Shown piece after piece: positions 1-6,657 of a DNA stretch of 6,657 nucleotides. How positions within the stretch are numbered: position 1 is the stretch's first letter; the number at the start of each line of letters is the position of its first letter. The notes below the pieces were generated by a model that was given only the letters and a program-made list of their open reading frames with translations, was not told where the DNA came from and ran no database searches. This stretch comes from Chitinophagaceae bacterium (GTDB lineage Bacteria > Bacteroidota > Bacteroidia > Chitinophagales > Chitinophagaceae): positions 1 through 6,657 of the forward strand of contig JAEUVI010000063.1 in NCBI GenBank assembly GCA_016787105.1, written 5' to 3'. Both the position numbers and the translations under genes were made by a program.

Positions 1-87
1 TAAGACTATGCTTACATAAGAAATCTTACACAATCGTTTGAGCGTTGATGATGAAAAAATTGATACAGAGTTTTCCGGAGTTTGATT

Positions 88-1098
88 CTACTCATAAGTA
101 ATTCTATTTCTCAAAATCTGCTGAACAATAGCCTCACCCAACGCCTCATTCAACAACCCGATATAAGGATCAATATCAATCAATGGCCAGTCTGTTCCGA
201 AAAGAATATGATCTGCGCCAATCTTCCTGATTCGTTTCTTCAGTGATTTTACCGGATCCCAATCTCGTTTGCTTGTCGCCGGTTTGTAATCTTCATTTAA
301 AGTAAGTGGCAATACAGCACTTAGTTCAAGGTATAGGTTTTTGCTGTATTGATTATTTTTATGAATATATGCAGCGAGAAGATTCAATGCAGTATCCATT
401 GGTTTATCATACCCACCCCAGCCGGCCATATGCGCAATGATTACCTTGGTATTTTTTGCAAATGGCAATAACTGATTTAATAAAATTTGGGTATTGGCTT
501 TTCCATTCCATTGCTGCCCGCTCCTGAAATGAATGATCATCAGCAAATCATTTTTATTTGCCAATGCAAAAACCTTTTGAAGTTGTGACACCTGCGCGGT
601 ATCAAACAGATCAATTTTACTATTTGCAAAATGAAGCTTGAGCCCGGTAAAGCGTTTGCTGTCTGCACATCGCTGAATTTCCTCCAAGGCATAAGGTTTC
701 AAAGGATTAACACTCATAAAAGCACTTAGCCTGCCGGGATAGCGTGCCGCCTGCGCAGCCGTCCAGTCATTTTGTTTTTTTACGGCTTCATATTCATTTT
801 CTATTGGCGTTAATGGCGAACCAAACCAATATGCGTTTGATAATAACCAGGCATTTTTGAACTGAGCCCTGTTCAACCGTTCAATGATTGTATCAGCATC
901 AAAAACGATAGAATCCACTTTGGTGGGAGCCTGGCCGATAGCTTTCAACATCCGGTAGCCTAACTGCACAGTTGCTGAGTCCTGTAAGTGCACATGATGA
1001 TCTGTATATCCATCGGGTTGAGCAGGCTGTGCTTTTGTATCTGCATTAAACAATAATAAAAGTAATCCTGTAATAATCTGTTTCTGGTATTGATTCAT
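88..1098 (-). CDS. exported metal-dependent amidohydrolase, Amidohydrolase_2 (ACMSD-like) family
   Basis: This is a TIM-barrel hydrolase of the amidohydrolase superfamily, COG2159/Amidohydrolase_2 type, whose members hydrolyse or decarboxylate small cyclic or aromatic acids using a bound metal. Counting from the ATG at 1098, the metal-site motifs appear in order: HVH (H35, H37) after strand 1, a GLKLH segment (H156), IIHF (H190), IIAHMAGWGG (H223) and FGTDWP (D303). The frame is open up to an ATG at 1170, but I prefer 1098. From there the protein begins with a normal signal peptide: a short polar start MNQYQKQ, a hydrophobic IITGLLLLLF core and a likely cut near TKAQ. The longer form would put 24 mostly polar residues before it. 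The length of 336 residues suits the family. It ends in a TAG at 88-90 and no partner gene is visible downstream. Family assignment is firm; substrate is unknown. Export is unusual for this family, and the choice of start is inference. Confidence 0.85.
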   Translation of the reverse strand: MNQYQKQIITGLLLLLFNADTKAQPAQPDGYTDHHVHLQDSATVQLGYRMLKAIGQAPTKVDSIVFDADTIIERLNRAQFKNAWLLSNAYWFGSPLTPIENEYEAVKKQNDWTAAQAARYPGRLSAFMSVNPLKPYALEEIQRCADSKRFTGLKLHFANSKIDLFDTAQVSQLQKVFALANKNDLLMIIHFRSGQQWNGKANTQILLNQLLPFAKNTKVIIAHMAGWGGYDKPMDTALNLLAAYIHKNNQYSKNLYLELSAVLPLTLNEDYKPATSKRDWDPVKSLKKRIRKIGADHILFGTDWPLIDIDPYIGLLNEALGEAIVQQILRNRITYE

Positions 1099-1403
1099 TG
1101 ACTTAAATGTAATGCCTTTATTCTGCACAAAACCACTTCTCACGCAGGAAAGTACTTTCATCAGTTCCATTGCTGATCGTTTGCAAATTCCACAGTGGCT
1201 GATATTTTCTGTATTAACAATAACCGTGTGAAGTTTAACACCCGTTTACCTTATAGCCGACTGACAATCGCAGTAAAGAATGAACTTTTGTAACTTTATT
1301 CAGCAAGCTACCAGCACAGAGATATAGCATACAGGCAAATCTAAGGGCCTTTACAACAGGCGCAGCGGCACGACAACGGGTCAAACATTAAAACAGAAGT
1401 AAC
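1099..1403. other. divergent intergenic region between the amidohydrolase and cytochrome genes
   Basis: About 305 bases (233 if the amidohydrolase starts at 1170) separate two divergently oriented genes, so promoters for both should lie here. I found no convincing Bacteroidota promoter with both boxes. A TAGATTTG (minus strand, 1336-1343) fits the -7 consensus TAnnTTTG, and TAACTTTA (plus strand, 1291-1298) is one base off it, but neither has a TTG-type -33 box at the usual 19-21 base distance. There is no clear Shine-Dalgarno before the cytochrome ATG; the upstream bases are AAACAGAAGTAAC. No RNA gene, repeat or convincing small ORF was seen. The part at 1345-1380 is visibly more GC-rich than its surroundings. 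Confidence 0.5.
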
Positions 1404-1898
1404 ATGAGACAGATTCTTTTAATCATATCAATCCATTTACTCTTCTCGTGTAACAGGCACACAGATAATACTAAGGTTTTACAAAATCGTATCGACAGCC
1501 TTGAAAGCAAACTGGCAGACTCATACAAACCTGGCTTGGGCGAATTTATGAGCAGCATTCAGGCGCATCATTCCAAGCTTTGGTTTGCAGCACAAAACGA
1601 GAACTGGAAGCTCGCCGATTTCGAAGTACATGAAATCATGGAAGCGATTGAAGACATACAGAAGTTTGAATCAGAAAGAAAAGAAAGCCAGATGACAGGA
1701 ATGATTAATCCTGCATTAGATAGTATAAACAATGCTATTCAAAAGAAAAGCCTGGCATTATTCAAAAGCAGCTATTCTTTACTGACAAATACCTGCAACA
1801 ATTGTCATCGCATTACCGGCTTTGATTTTAATGTGGTTAAAATTCCCGATAGTCAGCCTTTCAGCAACCAGGATTTCAGGTTGAATGAACCAAAATAG
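1404..1898 (+). CDS. small c-type cytochrome-like lipoprotein, heme motif near the C-terminus
   Basis: This is a 164-residue envelope protein that probably carries one covalently bound heme. It starts with a lipoprotein signal: a hydrophobic stretch at residues 4-14 and a lipobox LFSC with the acylated cysteine at C16. Residues 24-38 look like a short amphipathic helix. The body (about 45-125) is helical, with a segment containing HHSKLWFAAQNENW (55-68) and an acidic HEIMEAIEDI stretch. The heme site CNNCH lies at 131-135 and is followed by an aromatic and proline-rich tail (GFDF, PFSNQDF). A CxxCH close to the C-terminus after a helical body recalls four-helix class II cytochromes (c', c-556). 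The KLWFA...NW...E block and the PF-N-Q-F tail also resemble a family of short cytochrome-like proteins that I recall from Proteobacteria. The distal heme ligand cannot be assigned. It stands alone on the plus strand, so its electron partner is unknown. ATG start; TAG stop. Confidence 0.8.
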   Translation: MRQILLIISIHLLFSCNRHTDNTKVLQNRIDSLESKLADSYKPGLGEFMSSIQAHHSKLWFAAQNENWKLADFEVHEIMEAIEDIQKFESERKESQMTGMINPALDSINNAIQKKSLALFKSSYSLLTNTCNNCHRITGFDFNVVKIPDSQPFSNQDFRLNEPK

Positions 1899-1985
1899 TT
1901 TGAAAAAGATGACTCAACCATTTTATTCTCCGTGACTATTAATTTTTCTCCCGTCGCAAAAAAAATCTTTCTGTGATAGAGAAAC

Positions 1986-2050
1986 CCTAAAGCTCAACGA
2001 TAATGCCCCTGTAGTGAGCGACTGCATACTTAGGCTTTTATATTCTCTTA
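1986..2050 (+). terminator. possible weak terminator between convergent genes
   Basis: In the gap between the cytochrome and glycosidase stops, two nested inverted repeats can be read. CCTAA (1986-1990) pairs with TTAGG (2030-2034), and inside it GCTCA (1992-1996) pairs with TGAGC (2015-2019). The T-rich stretch CTTTTATATTCTCTT follows at 2035-2049. The stems are only 5 bp each, the loop is 18 bases, and the right arm has a 10-base interruption, so this is far from a textbook intrinsic terminator. Its position, 88 bases after the cytochrome stop, is what makes it worth noting. No better hairpin was seen in 1899-2066. Confidence 0.2.
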
Positions 2051-2066
2051 TTCAGTGGTGAAAAAT

Positions 2067-4241
2067 TTATTCAATTACAAACCATGTATACCCTTCCGGT
2101 TCAATCGTAAAACTCAAATCAATTTCATAGTTCCTGTTAAGCGTATACTTCCTGGCCGCATTTTCTTTTTCACGGATAGAGGCTGTTGTTGTTAACCCGG
2201 TGTAATACAAAGGAAGTTTTATAGTACGTGTAATTCTTTCTTTCAGCGGATTGTACAACATTACAAGTCCTTTTATTTTAGTTTGAGGGTTTACATGCAG
2301 TATCCCATCCCAATCGCGGCCGTCGGCACGGCGCAGGTGAATGATATCGGAGTTCATGATATCCCTGTATTTTTTATACCAGCTTACTACATTACTTACA
2401 GTTTGTTTTGTTTTTTCTGTATCATATAAACGTGGCCCGCGGTAACATGCCTGTACGCCGGCACCGTAATATTGTATCATCAGTTGTTCATAATCTTTTA
2501 AATGTTCGCTCAATGGTTCCAGCACAGCTTCAGGACCACCACCCTGATATTTTGTCAATGGCACAAAACCCCAGCTCATCGCTGGTGTTTTTTCCCAGAG
2601 ACCGTCATAGATATTCTGACGATTTAAAATTTTTTGATTTTCTCTCGGTAACGAAAAATTCACCTCACGATAACCAATCGCGATTTTATTGGTGCCGTCA
2701 AGAAAATACCAATCCGGCGCATTCACATACACGCCGTTTTCATTACACCAGTGATATAAATCTTTTTGCAATTCCATTTGCCGCCATTGGCTATCATGTA
2801 AATCTTTATGCCCGGGGTGCGAAGTGGAAGCACATACATCACCAGGGTATGGGCCGTCATTTTCAAAAATGTCGAATCCTGTTTGGCTTATAAAAAGTTT
2901 GAGTTTTGCTGAATAAGCTAATCCCCATTTACTTCCGTAGCAGGGTGCATTACCAAAAAAAGCACCGCCTGGTTTGCCTGTTTTCGGATCTATCACATCA
3001 TCTTCATCGCTGATGCGCCTCGAACTAAATAAGGAGTAACTGCCAATAAGTATTCCGTTTTTATGTGCATAGTCGGCAAGCTCTTTCCATTTCTTTATGT
3101 TCGCTGCATTTGTATCTTCCATATTGCAGTGACTACCGAAACTCAGAATCAATGCTTCATAGCCGGTAGCCTTGCATTGGTCAATTGCATTTATTACTTC
3201 CTGGTCGTTTTTACTTACGAGGTGCATGAAGATGGGATTCTCTGTCGTCCAGGGCGCCACCGTACTATACATTTTCCGGATAGCCAATCCCCTGCGTTCT
3301 CTATCATAGCTATCCATCAGCAATTCATGTGTGCGGGGTGATTTAAAAATTTCACCCGCTTTTACTTCAACAGCCGTTACCTTTTCGGGATACACTTCCA
3401 GCAACGCAGGTGTTTTATAATCATAATTTACCTGCGATGTATACACGCTATCCGTTTTCCAATGTGTTGTCTGATCGCTGATATCATAACGCATGGCATT
3501 GTTGAATGCATAATTTGTTTCCACGTAAATACCATGCTGTTTTTTCATTTGCTCCGGTGTGCCTACCACAGCGCTTTCTTCTTCTACCAATGCCAATGAT
3601 TCATTTACTATGTTGCCGATAGTAATTGTATTGTTGCTGGCATTTTCAACAGAAATCCATTTTACAACTAATGGAATGCCATCGTATAACTCATAATTCA
3701 CCCTTATAAGAACATTTTTGATAGCTTTTGACTTATATAAAAATGATAAAATCTTGCCTGACGGTTGTTTTTTACTGAATGTCCACGCTTTTGTTTTGCG
3801 GTTAAGAAAAGGTTTTAAGTCGCTTACACTATAGCTTACAAAGAAGAAATCATTTTCGCTGGTTTTGAAATCATCGATCCACTCAGGCAGTAGATAAGCG
3901 TTTTCTTTTTGTCCATATAGTCCGCCGATATTATACCCGGTACCATTGATAGTAATCCTTGCTTCCGGTTTTATAGCACGCAAAAGCTGCTGTCCATTAC
4001 TCATATTTTTAAAATCGGTGCAGGCCACATTAGGAGAAAGGCGAAAAGTTCTTTTTACTAATCCATTATAAAAAATGAGATCCTTCTTATCCGCACTTTG
4101 ATAAGCACCAGCTTTTATTGCAACAGGCTTTACCAGCCAGTCGGTAGTTGTTAACTTATCCGATTGCGGATTCCATGTTGGCAGCTGCTGGGAGTAAATA
4201 ACAAATGGAGCCAGCAGTATGAGAGCAAGAATTTTTTTCAT
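2067..4241 (-). CDS. secreted TIM-barrel glycoside hydrolase, clan GH-D-like (alpha-galactosidase-like), specificity unassigned
   Basis: This 724-residue exported protein probably cleaves alpha-linked sugars, perhaps alpha-galactosides. Residues 1-17 are a signal peptide with a likely cut at VIYS/QQLP. Residues about 20-320 are beta-rich and lack obvious catalytic motifs, as in the N-terminal sandwich of GH36-like enzymes. A TIM barrel follows (about 333-600). The segment LADYAHKNGILIGSYS (388-403) resembles the strand-3 region of GH27/GH36 enzymes (ADYVHSKGLKLGIYS type). GFDIFENDGPYPGD (455-468) resembles the strand-4 segment that carries the nucleophile (GVDYLKYDNC type), which makes D462 the best nucleophile candidate. 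The acid/base is not assignable by eye; D509 and D515 are nearby acidic candidates. A C-terminal beta domain (about 640-724) ends in EPEGYTWFVIE. It begins 24 bases after the GH95 stop on the same strand, behind an AT-rich leader (TTACTTATAATTTATTT) with no Shine-Dalgarno, as is usual in Bacteroidota. An operon with GH95 is very likely. The fold class is fairly sure; substrate and exact family are inference. Confidence 0.75.
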   Translation of the reverse strand: MKKILALILLAPFVIYSQQLPTWNPQSDKLTTTDWLVKPVAIKAGAYQSADKKDLIFYNGLVKRTFRLSPNVACTDFKNMSNGQQLLRAIKPEARITINGTGYNIGGLYGQKENAYLLPEWIDDFKTSENDFFFVSYSVSDLKPFLNRKTKAWTFSKKQPSGKILSFLYKSKAIKNVLIRVNYELYDGIPLVVKWISVENASNNTITIGNIVNESLALVEEESAVVGTPEQMKKQHGIYVETNYAFNNAMRYDISDQTTHWKTDSVYTSQVNYDYKTPALLEVYPEKVTAVEVKAGEIFKSPRTHELLMDSYDRERRGLAIRKMYSTVAPWTTENPIFMHLVSKNDQEVINAIDQCKATGYEALILSFGSHCNMEDTNAANIKKWKELADYAHKNGILIGSYSLFSSRRISDEDDVIDPKTGKPGGAFFGNAPCYGSKWGLAYSAKLKLFISQTGFDIFENDGPYPGDVCASTSHPGHKDLHDSQWRQMELQKDLYHWCNENGVYVNAPDWYFLDGTNKIAIGYREVNFSLPRENQKILNRQNIYDGLWEKTPAMSWGFVPLTKYQGGGPEAVLEPLSEHLKDYEQLMIQYYGAGVQACYRGPRLYDTEKTKQTVSNVVSWYKKYRDIMNSDIIHLRRADGRDWDGILHVNPQTKIKGLVMLYNPLKERITRTIKLPLYYTGLTTTASIREKENAARKYTLNRNYEIDLSFTIEPEGYTWFVIE

Positions 4242-4265
4242 AAATAAATTATAAGTAAATACTGG

Positions 4266-6657
4266 TTAGAATTTTATTGTGTAGGTTTCGCCTCTTGCAG
4301 TATTAAAATTCAATACACCGTTTCCAAACGATGAACTGGCTTTTTTTCCTGCCTTGTCAGTTACTATGAGCTTCTGTGAAACTGCAATCTTACAAGGTTT
4401 TCCATGCAATGATTTTATCCGCACTTCATTTACTTTCCCATCGCTCCATGTAAAGTCAATTTCAAAACCATTTCTTGCACGCACTCCTTTTATGCTACCA
4501 CTTTGAAATGAAGGCGATGAGGGTAGAGCTGGTAACAAGCGAATGATTTGATCTTTGCCATGACTTTGTACAAAAAACTCAGACATAGCAGCAGTCGCAC
4601 CAAAGTTTCCATCTATCTGGAATGGCGGATGGGCATCAAATAAATTGGCATAAGTTCCGGCACCAGCATTCATTTGTATTTCGCTGCCTGCTGTAGCAGG
4701 CTCCAATAAAGCCCGGAGCATTTTATATGCATGATCACCGTCGCCCAATCTTGACCAGAATGCTATCTTCCAGGCACGGCTCCAGCCTGTACCAGCATCA
4801 CCTCTTCTCTCCAGCGTTTTTCTTACAGCATCAGCCAGCTCCGGCGTATCCCATGGAGTAATTTCATCATAAGGATACAACCCATACAAATGTGACACAT
4901 GACGGTGATGAACGTCTTGTTCTTTATAATCTTCGAGCCACTCCTGCAAAGCTCCGGTAACACTGCTGATTTGATTGGGAGCTAATTGCTTTGCAACGGC
5001 GATTAAGCTATCAGCAAATTTTTTATCAATGTTTAATGCGTATGCTGCTTTCGCTGTCCCGATCAATAACTCTCTTCCTATCTGCATGTCAATCGTAGGC
5101 CCCATACAGGTATTACCTGCTTGTCCGTTGGGCAATATATAAGTGTTCTCCGGCGAGTTAGAGGGTGCGGTTACAAGCCAACCATGTTTTGGTTCTTTTA
5201 TTAAAATACTTTTGAAAAATTGTGAAGCCCCTCTTAATACCGGGTAATATCTCTGAAGGAAATTATTATCAGGCGTGAATTGATAATGCTTCAACAAATG
5301 CAGTGCGAGCCATGCACCACCTACTAATGTTGAACCCCATTCAGCGCCTTCACCAGGTGCAGTAAATCCCCATGGATTGTATATAACATGGGCAACCCAC
5401 CCGTTGGTATTATAATAAGCCTTCGCTGTGCGTTCACCATATTTTGCCATCTGCTGCAATAGTGTAAATACCGGCTGCTGACATTCGGATAAATTAGTTG
5501 GATCGGCTAACCAATAGTTCATCTGTACATTGATGTCAATATGGTAATCGCCATTCCAGGGAGTCTGGTATTCTTCAGCCCAAAGCCCCTGCAGGTTAGC
5601 AGGCAATCCACCTGGCCGCGACGAAGATATCATGAGATAGCGGCCAAAGTTGAAATATAAACTTACAAGCGATGCATCTTCATGTCCGTTCTGAAATCTT
5701 TGTAACCGCTCAGGAATGGATAGCGTATTGTCTGCATTGTTTCCATTCAGCACTAACCGGCAACGATTAAAATAAGATTGATAATCTCTTACGTGATTAG
5801 CCAGCGATTGCATCCACTTTACTTTTGCAGCCGCAATATTTTGTTGTATCACTTTTGGCAACGGATCGGGGCCACGTTTTTCCACATTTGGCCAGTTGAG
5901 ATTAGTTCCTGCTGTTATAATCAGCAAACATTCACTTGCATCTTTTACCTCGATAAAATTATCTTTTACTTTCAAAGAACCGCCAATAGGAACCACCTTC
6001 AATACTGCTGAATAATCTATTCCTTTATCACCGTCACCGCCATTCAATGTGCCGCCGAGTTGGATAAAACCATTTCTTACACTCACACTAGCCCTTTCTT
6101 CCCTCGATAATCCGACAGCGAATTGCAATGCATTTTTTTGCGAAGCAGATAATTTAATAATTATTGCTTGCTGTGGCGCAGAAACTATGGCTTCTTCTTT
6201 AAACTGTATTCCGTTTTTTTGCCAGCTTGTAATGCTATATGCACTATCAACATGCAGGGAGCGGTTGTAATTGGTATATGAGGAAACAGTGTCTTTCCAT
6301 TGTATCCATAAATCTCCAAGTGTCTGGTAACAACCAAATTTTACATTGGCCCCGTTTCCGAAACCAGAACCATTGCCGGCACATACAAAATGCTCCTGCA
6401 ATAATTTCTGAGCTTCAATATTTTTTCCTTCAAGTAATAATTGCTGAATGGGCTGTAAATACTGCCAGGCATTTTCTTTATTCGGGTTTTCAATACCACC
6501 CGACCACATCGAAATTTCATTGAGCACAATGCGTTCCCTGTTGGGGTTACCAAACACCATCGCACCTAACCTTCCATTACCCAGTGGCGAAGATTCGGTG
6601 AAATGAGTAGCCGGTTGTTTAAATTTCAATTCGACGTCAGGCTGTGAGAAAGAGATG
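4266..6657 (-). CDS. alpha-L-fucosidase, glycoside hydrolase family 95 (5' end outside the window)
   Basis: GH95 enzymes are inverting alpha-L-fucosidases (a few are alpha-L-galactosidases) that remove terminal residues from glycans outside the cytoplasm. Numbering is from the TTG at 6629. The N-terminal sandwich (about 1-260) has the family opening SSPLGNGRLGAMVFG (13-27) and LNE...WSGG (36-45). The (alpha/alpha)6 barrel (about 300-690) contains PANLQGLW (343-350), HIDINVQMNYW (363-373), SNSPEN (490-495), HHRHVSHLYGLYP (574-586) and QIDGNFGATAAM (671-682). A C-terminal beta domain follows. From my memory of Bifidobacterium AfcA (N421, N423, E566, D766), spacing suggests D365, N367, E494 and D673 as the equivalents. 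The frame does not begin at the TTG: it reads open to the edge as ISFSQPDVE, which looks like the end of a signal peptide (SFS/Q). Only the signal-peptide start is likely to be missing. It is first of the visible pair. The family is sure; the substrate is not. Confidence 0.95.
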   Translation of the reverse strand, partial: ISFSQPDVELKFKQPATHFTESSPLGNGRLGAMVFGNPNRERIVLNEISMWSGGIENPNKENAWQYLQPIQQLLLEGKNIEAQKLLQEHFVCAGNGSGFGNGANVKFGCYQTLGDLWIQWKDTVSSYTNYNRSLHVDSAYSITSWQKNGIQFKEEAIVSAPQQAIIIKLSASQKNALQFAVGLSREERASVSVRNGFIQLGGTLNGGDGDKGIDYSAVLKVVPIGGSLKVKDNFIEVKDASECLLIITAGTNLNWPNVEKRGPDPLPKVIQQNIAAAKVKWMQSLANHVRDYQSYFNRCRLVLNGNNADNTLSIPERLQRFQNGHEDASLVSLYFNFGRYLMISSSRPGGLPANLQGLWAEEYQTPWNGDYHIDINVQMNYWLADPTNLSECQQPVFTLLQQMAKYGERTAKAYYNTNGWVAHVIYNPWGFTAPGEGAEWGSTLVGGAWLALHLLKHYQFTPDNNFLQRYYPVLRGASQFFKSILIKEPKHGWLVTAPSNSPENTYILPNGQAGNTCMGPTIDMQIGRELLIGTAKAAYALNIDKKFADSLIAVAKQLAPNQISSVTGALQEWLEDYKEQDVHHRHVSHLYGLYPYDEITPWDTPELADAVRKTLERRGDAGTGWSRAWKIAFWSRLGDGDHAYKMLRALLEPATAGSEIQMNAGAGTYANLFDAHPPFQIDGNFGATAAMSEFFVQSHGKDQIIRLLPALPSSPSFQSGSIKGVRARNGFEIDFTWSDGKVNEVRIKSLHGKPCKIAVSQKLIVTDKAGKKASSSFGNGVLNFNTARGETYTIKF

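Noticed and set aside
1..87. Possible gene fragment or terminator downstream of the amidohydrolase
   Set aside because: Stops interrupt the frames I read on both strands, and the only palindrome noticed (TCCGGA at 74-79) is too short to act as a terminator.
1336..1343. TAGATTTG on the minus strand, matching the Bacteroidota -7 box
   Set aside because: No TTG-type -33 box at 19-21 bases and over 230 bases from the preferred start; a six-informative-base match is expected by chance. Kept only as a note in the intergenic entry.
2408..2893. 161-codon plus-strand open frame
   Set aside because: It lies wholly inside the GH-D-like glycosidase gene on the other strand. The product has no recognisable domain and the opposite strand encodes clear protein motifs (FENDGPYPGD).
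3063..3341. 92-codon plus-strand open frame
   Set aside because: Antisense shadow of the same glycosidase gene; composition is Cys/His/Ile-rich and not protein-like for a real gene.
4242..4265. Separate promoter or riboswitch between the two glycosidase genes
   Set aside because: The gap is only 24 bases, enough for an AT-rich translation start region but not for an independent regulatory RNA.
5778..6523. Three plus-strand open frames (5778-6011, 6049-6270, 6239-6523)
   Set aside because: All are antisense to conserved GH95 coding sequence, overlap one another in different frames and show no domains or start signals.
6341..6565. 74-codon minus-strand open frame in another frame of the GH95 gene
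   Set aside because: Out of frame with the clearly conserved GH95 N-terminal domain that covers the same bases.

Overview
The window looks like a chromosomal piece of a Bacteroidota bacterium, probably of the Chitinophagaceae/Sphingobacteriia type. This is inferred from moderate-to-low GC by eye, AT-rich start regions without a clear Shine-Dalgarno, secretion signals ending in S-Q or A-Q, a small c-type cytochrome lipoprotein, and paired exported glycoside hydrolases of the kind found in polysaccharide-utilisation loci. No rRNA, tRNA, CRISPR array, insertion sequence or long repeat was seen.

Layout, right to left. The right 60% of the window is a minus-strand pair of exported carbohydrate-active enzymes. 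The first in transcription order is a GH95-family alpha-L-fucosidase (4266-6657). Its reading frame stays open to the right edge, so its true start and most of its signal peptide lie outside the window. Only 24 bases later comes a 724-residue secreted TIM-barrel glycosidase resembling clan GH-D alpha-galactosidases (2067-4241). The two are almost certainly co-transcribed. Between 1899 and 2066 is a convergent intergenic gap with a weak possible terminator fold. A small plus-strand gene (1404-1898) encodes a lipoprotein with one c-type heme site near its C-terminus. It is separated by about 300 bases from a divergent minus-strand gene (88-1098, or to 1170 with a longer start) for an exported metal-dependent amidohydrolase of the Amidohydrolase_2 (ACMSD-like) type. 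The first 87 bases hold nothing I can call.

Working together: the GH95 enzyme and the GH-D-like enzyme plausibly remove terminal alpha-L-fucosyl (or L-galactosyl) and a second sugar, perhaps alpha-galactosyl, from one branched glycan. The target could be xyloglucan, a pectic side chain, a host-type glycan or an algal polysaccharide; the window does not say which. No SusC/SusD pair, regulator or transporter is in view. The cytochrome and amidohydrolase genes look like unrelated neighbours.

I found no clear undescribed system. The items most worth a second look are the GH-D-like enzyme of unassigned specificity, an Asp in place of an expected Asn in the GH95 active-site motif, and the apparent export of the amidohydrolase.
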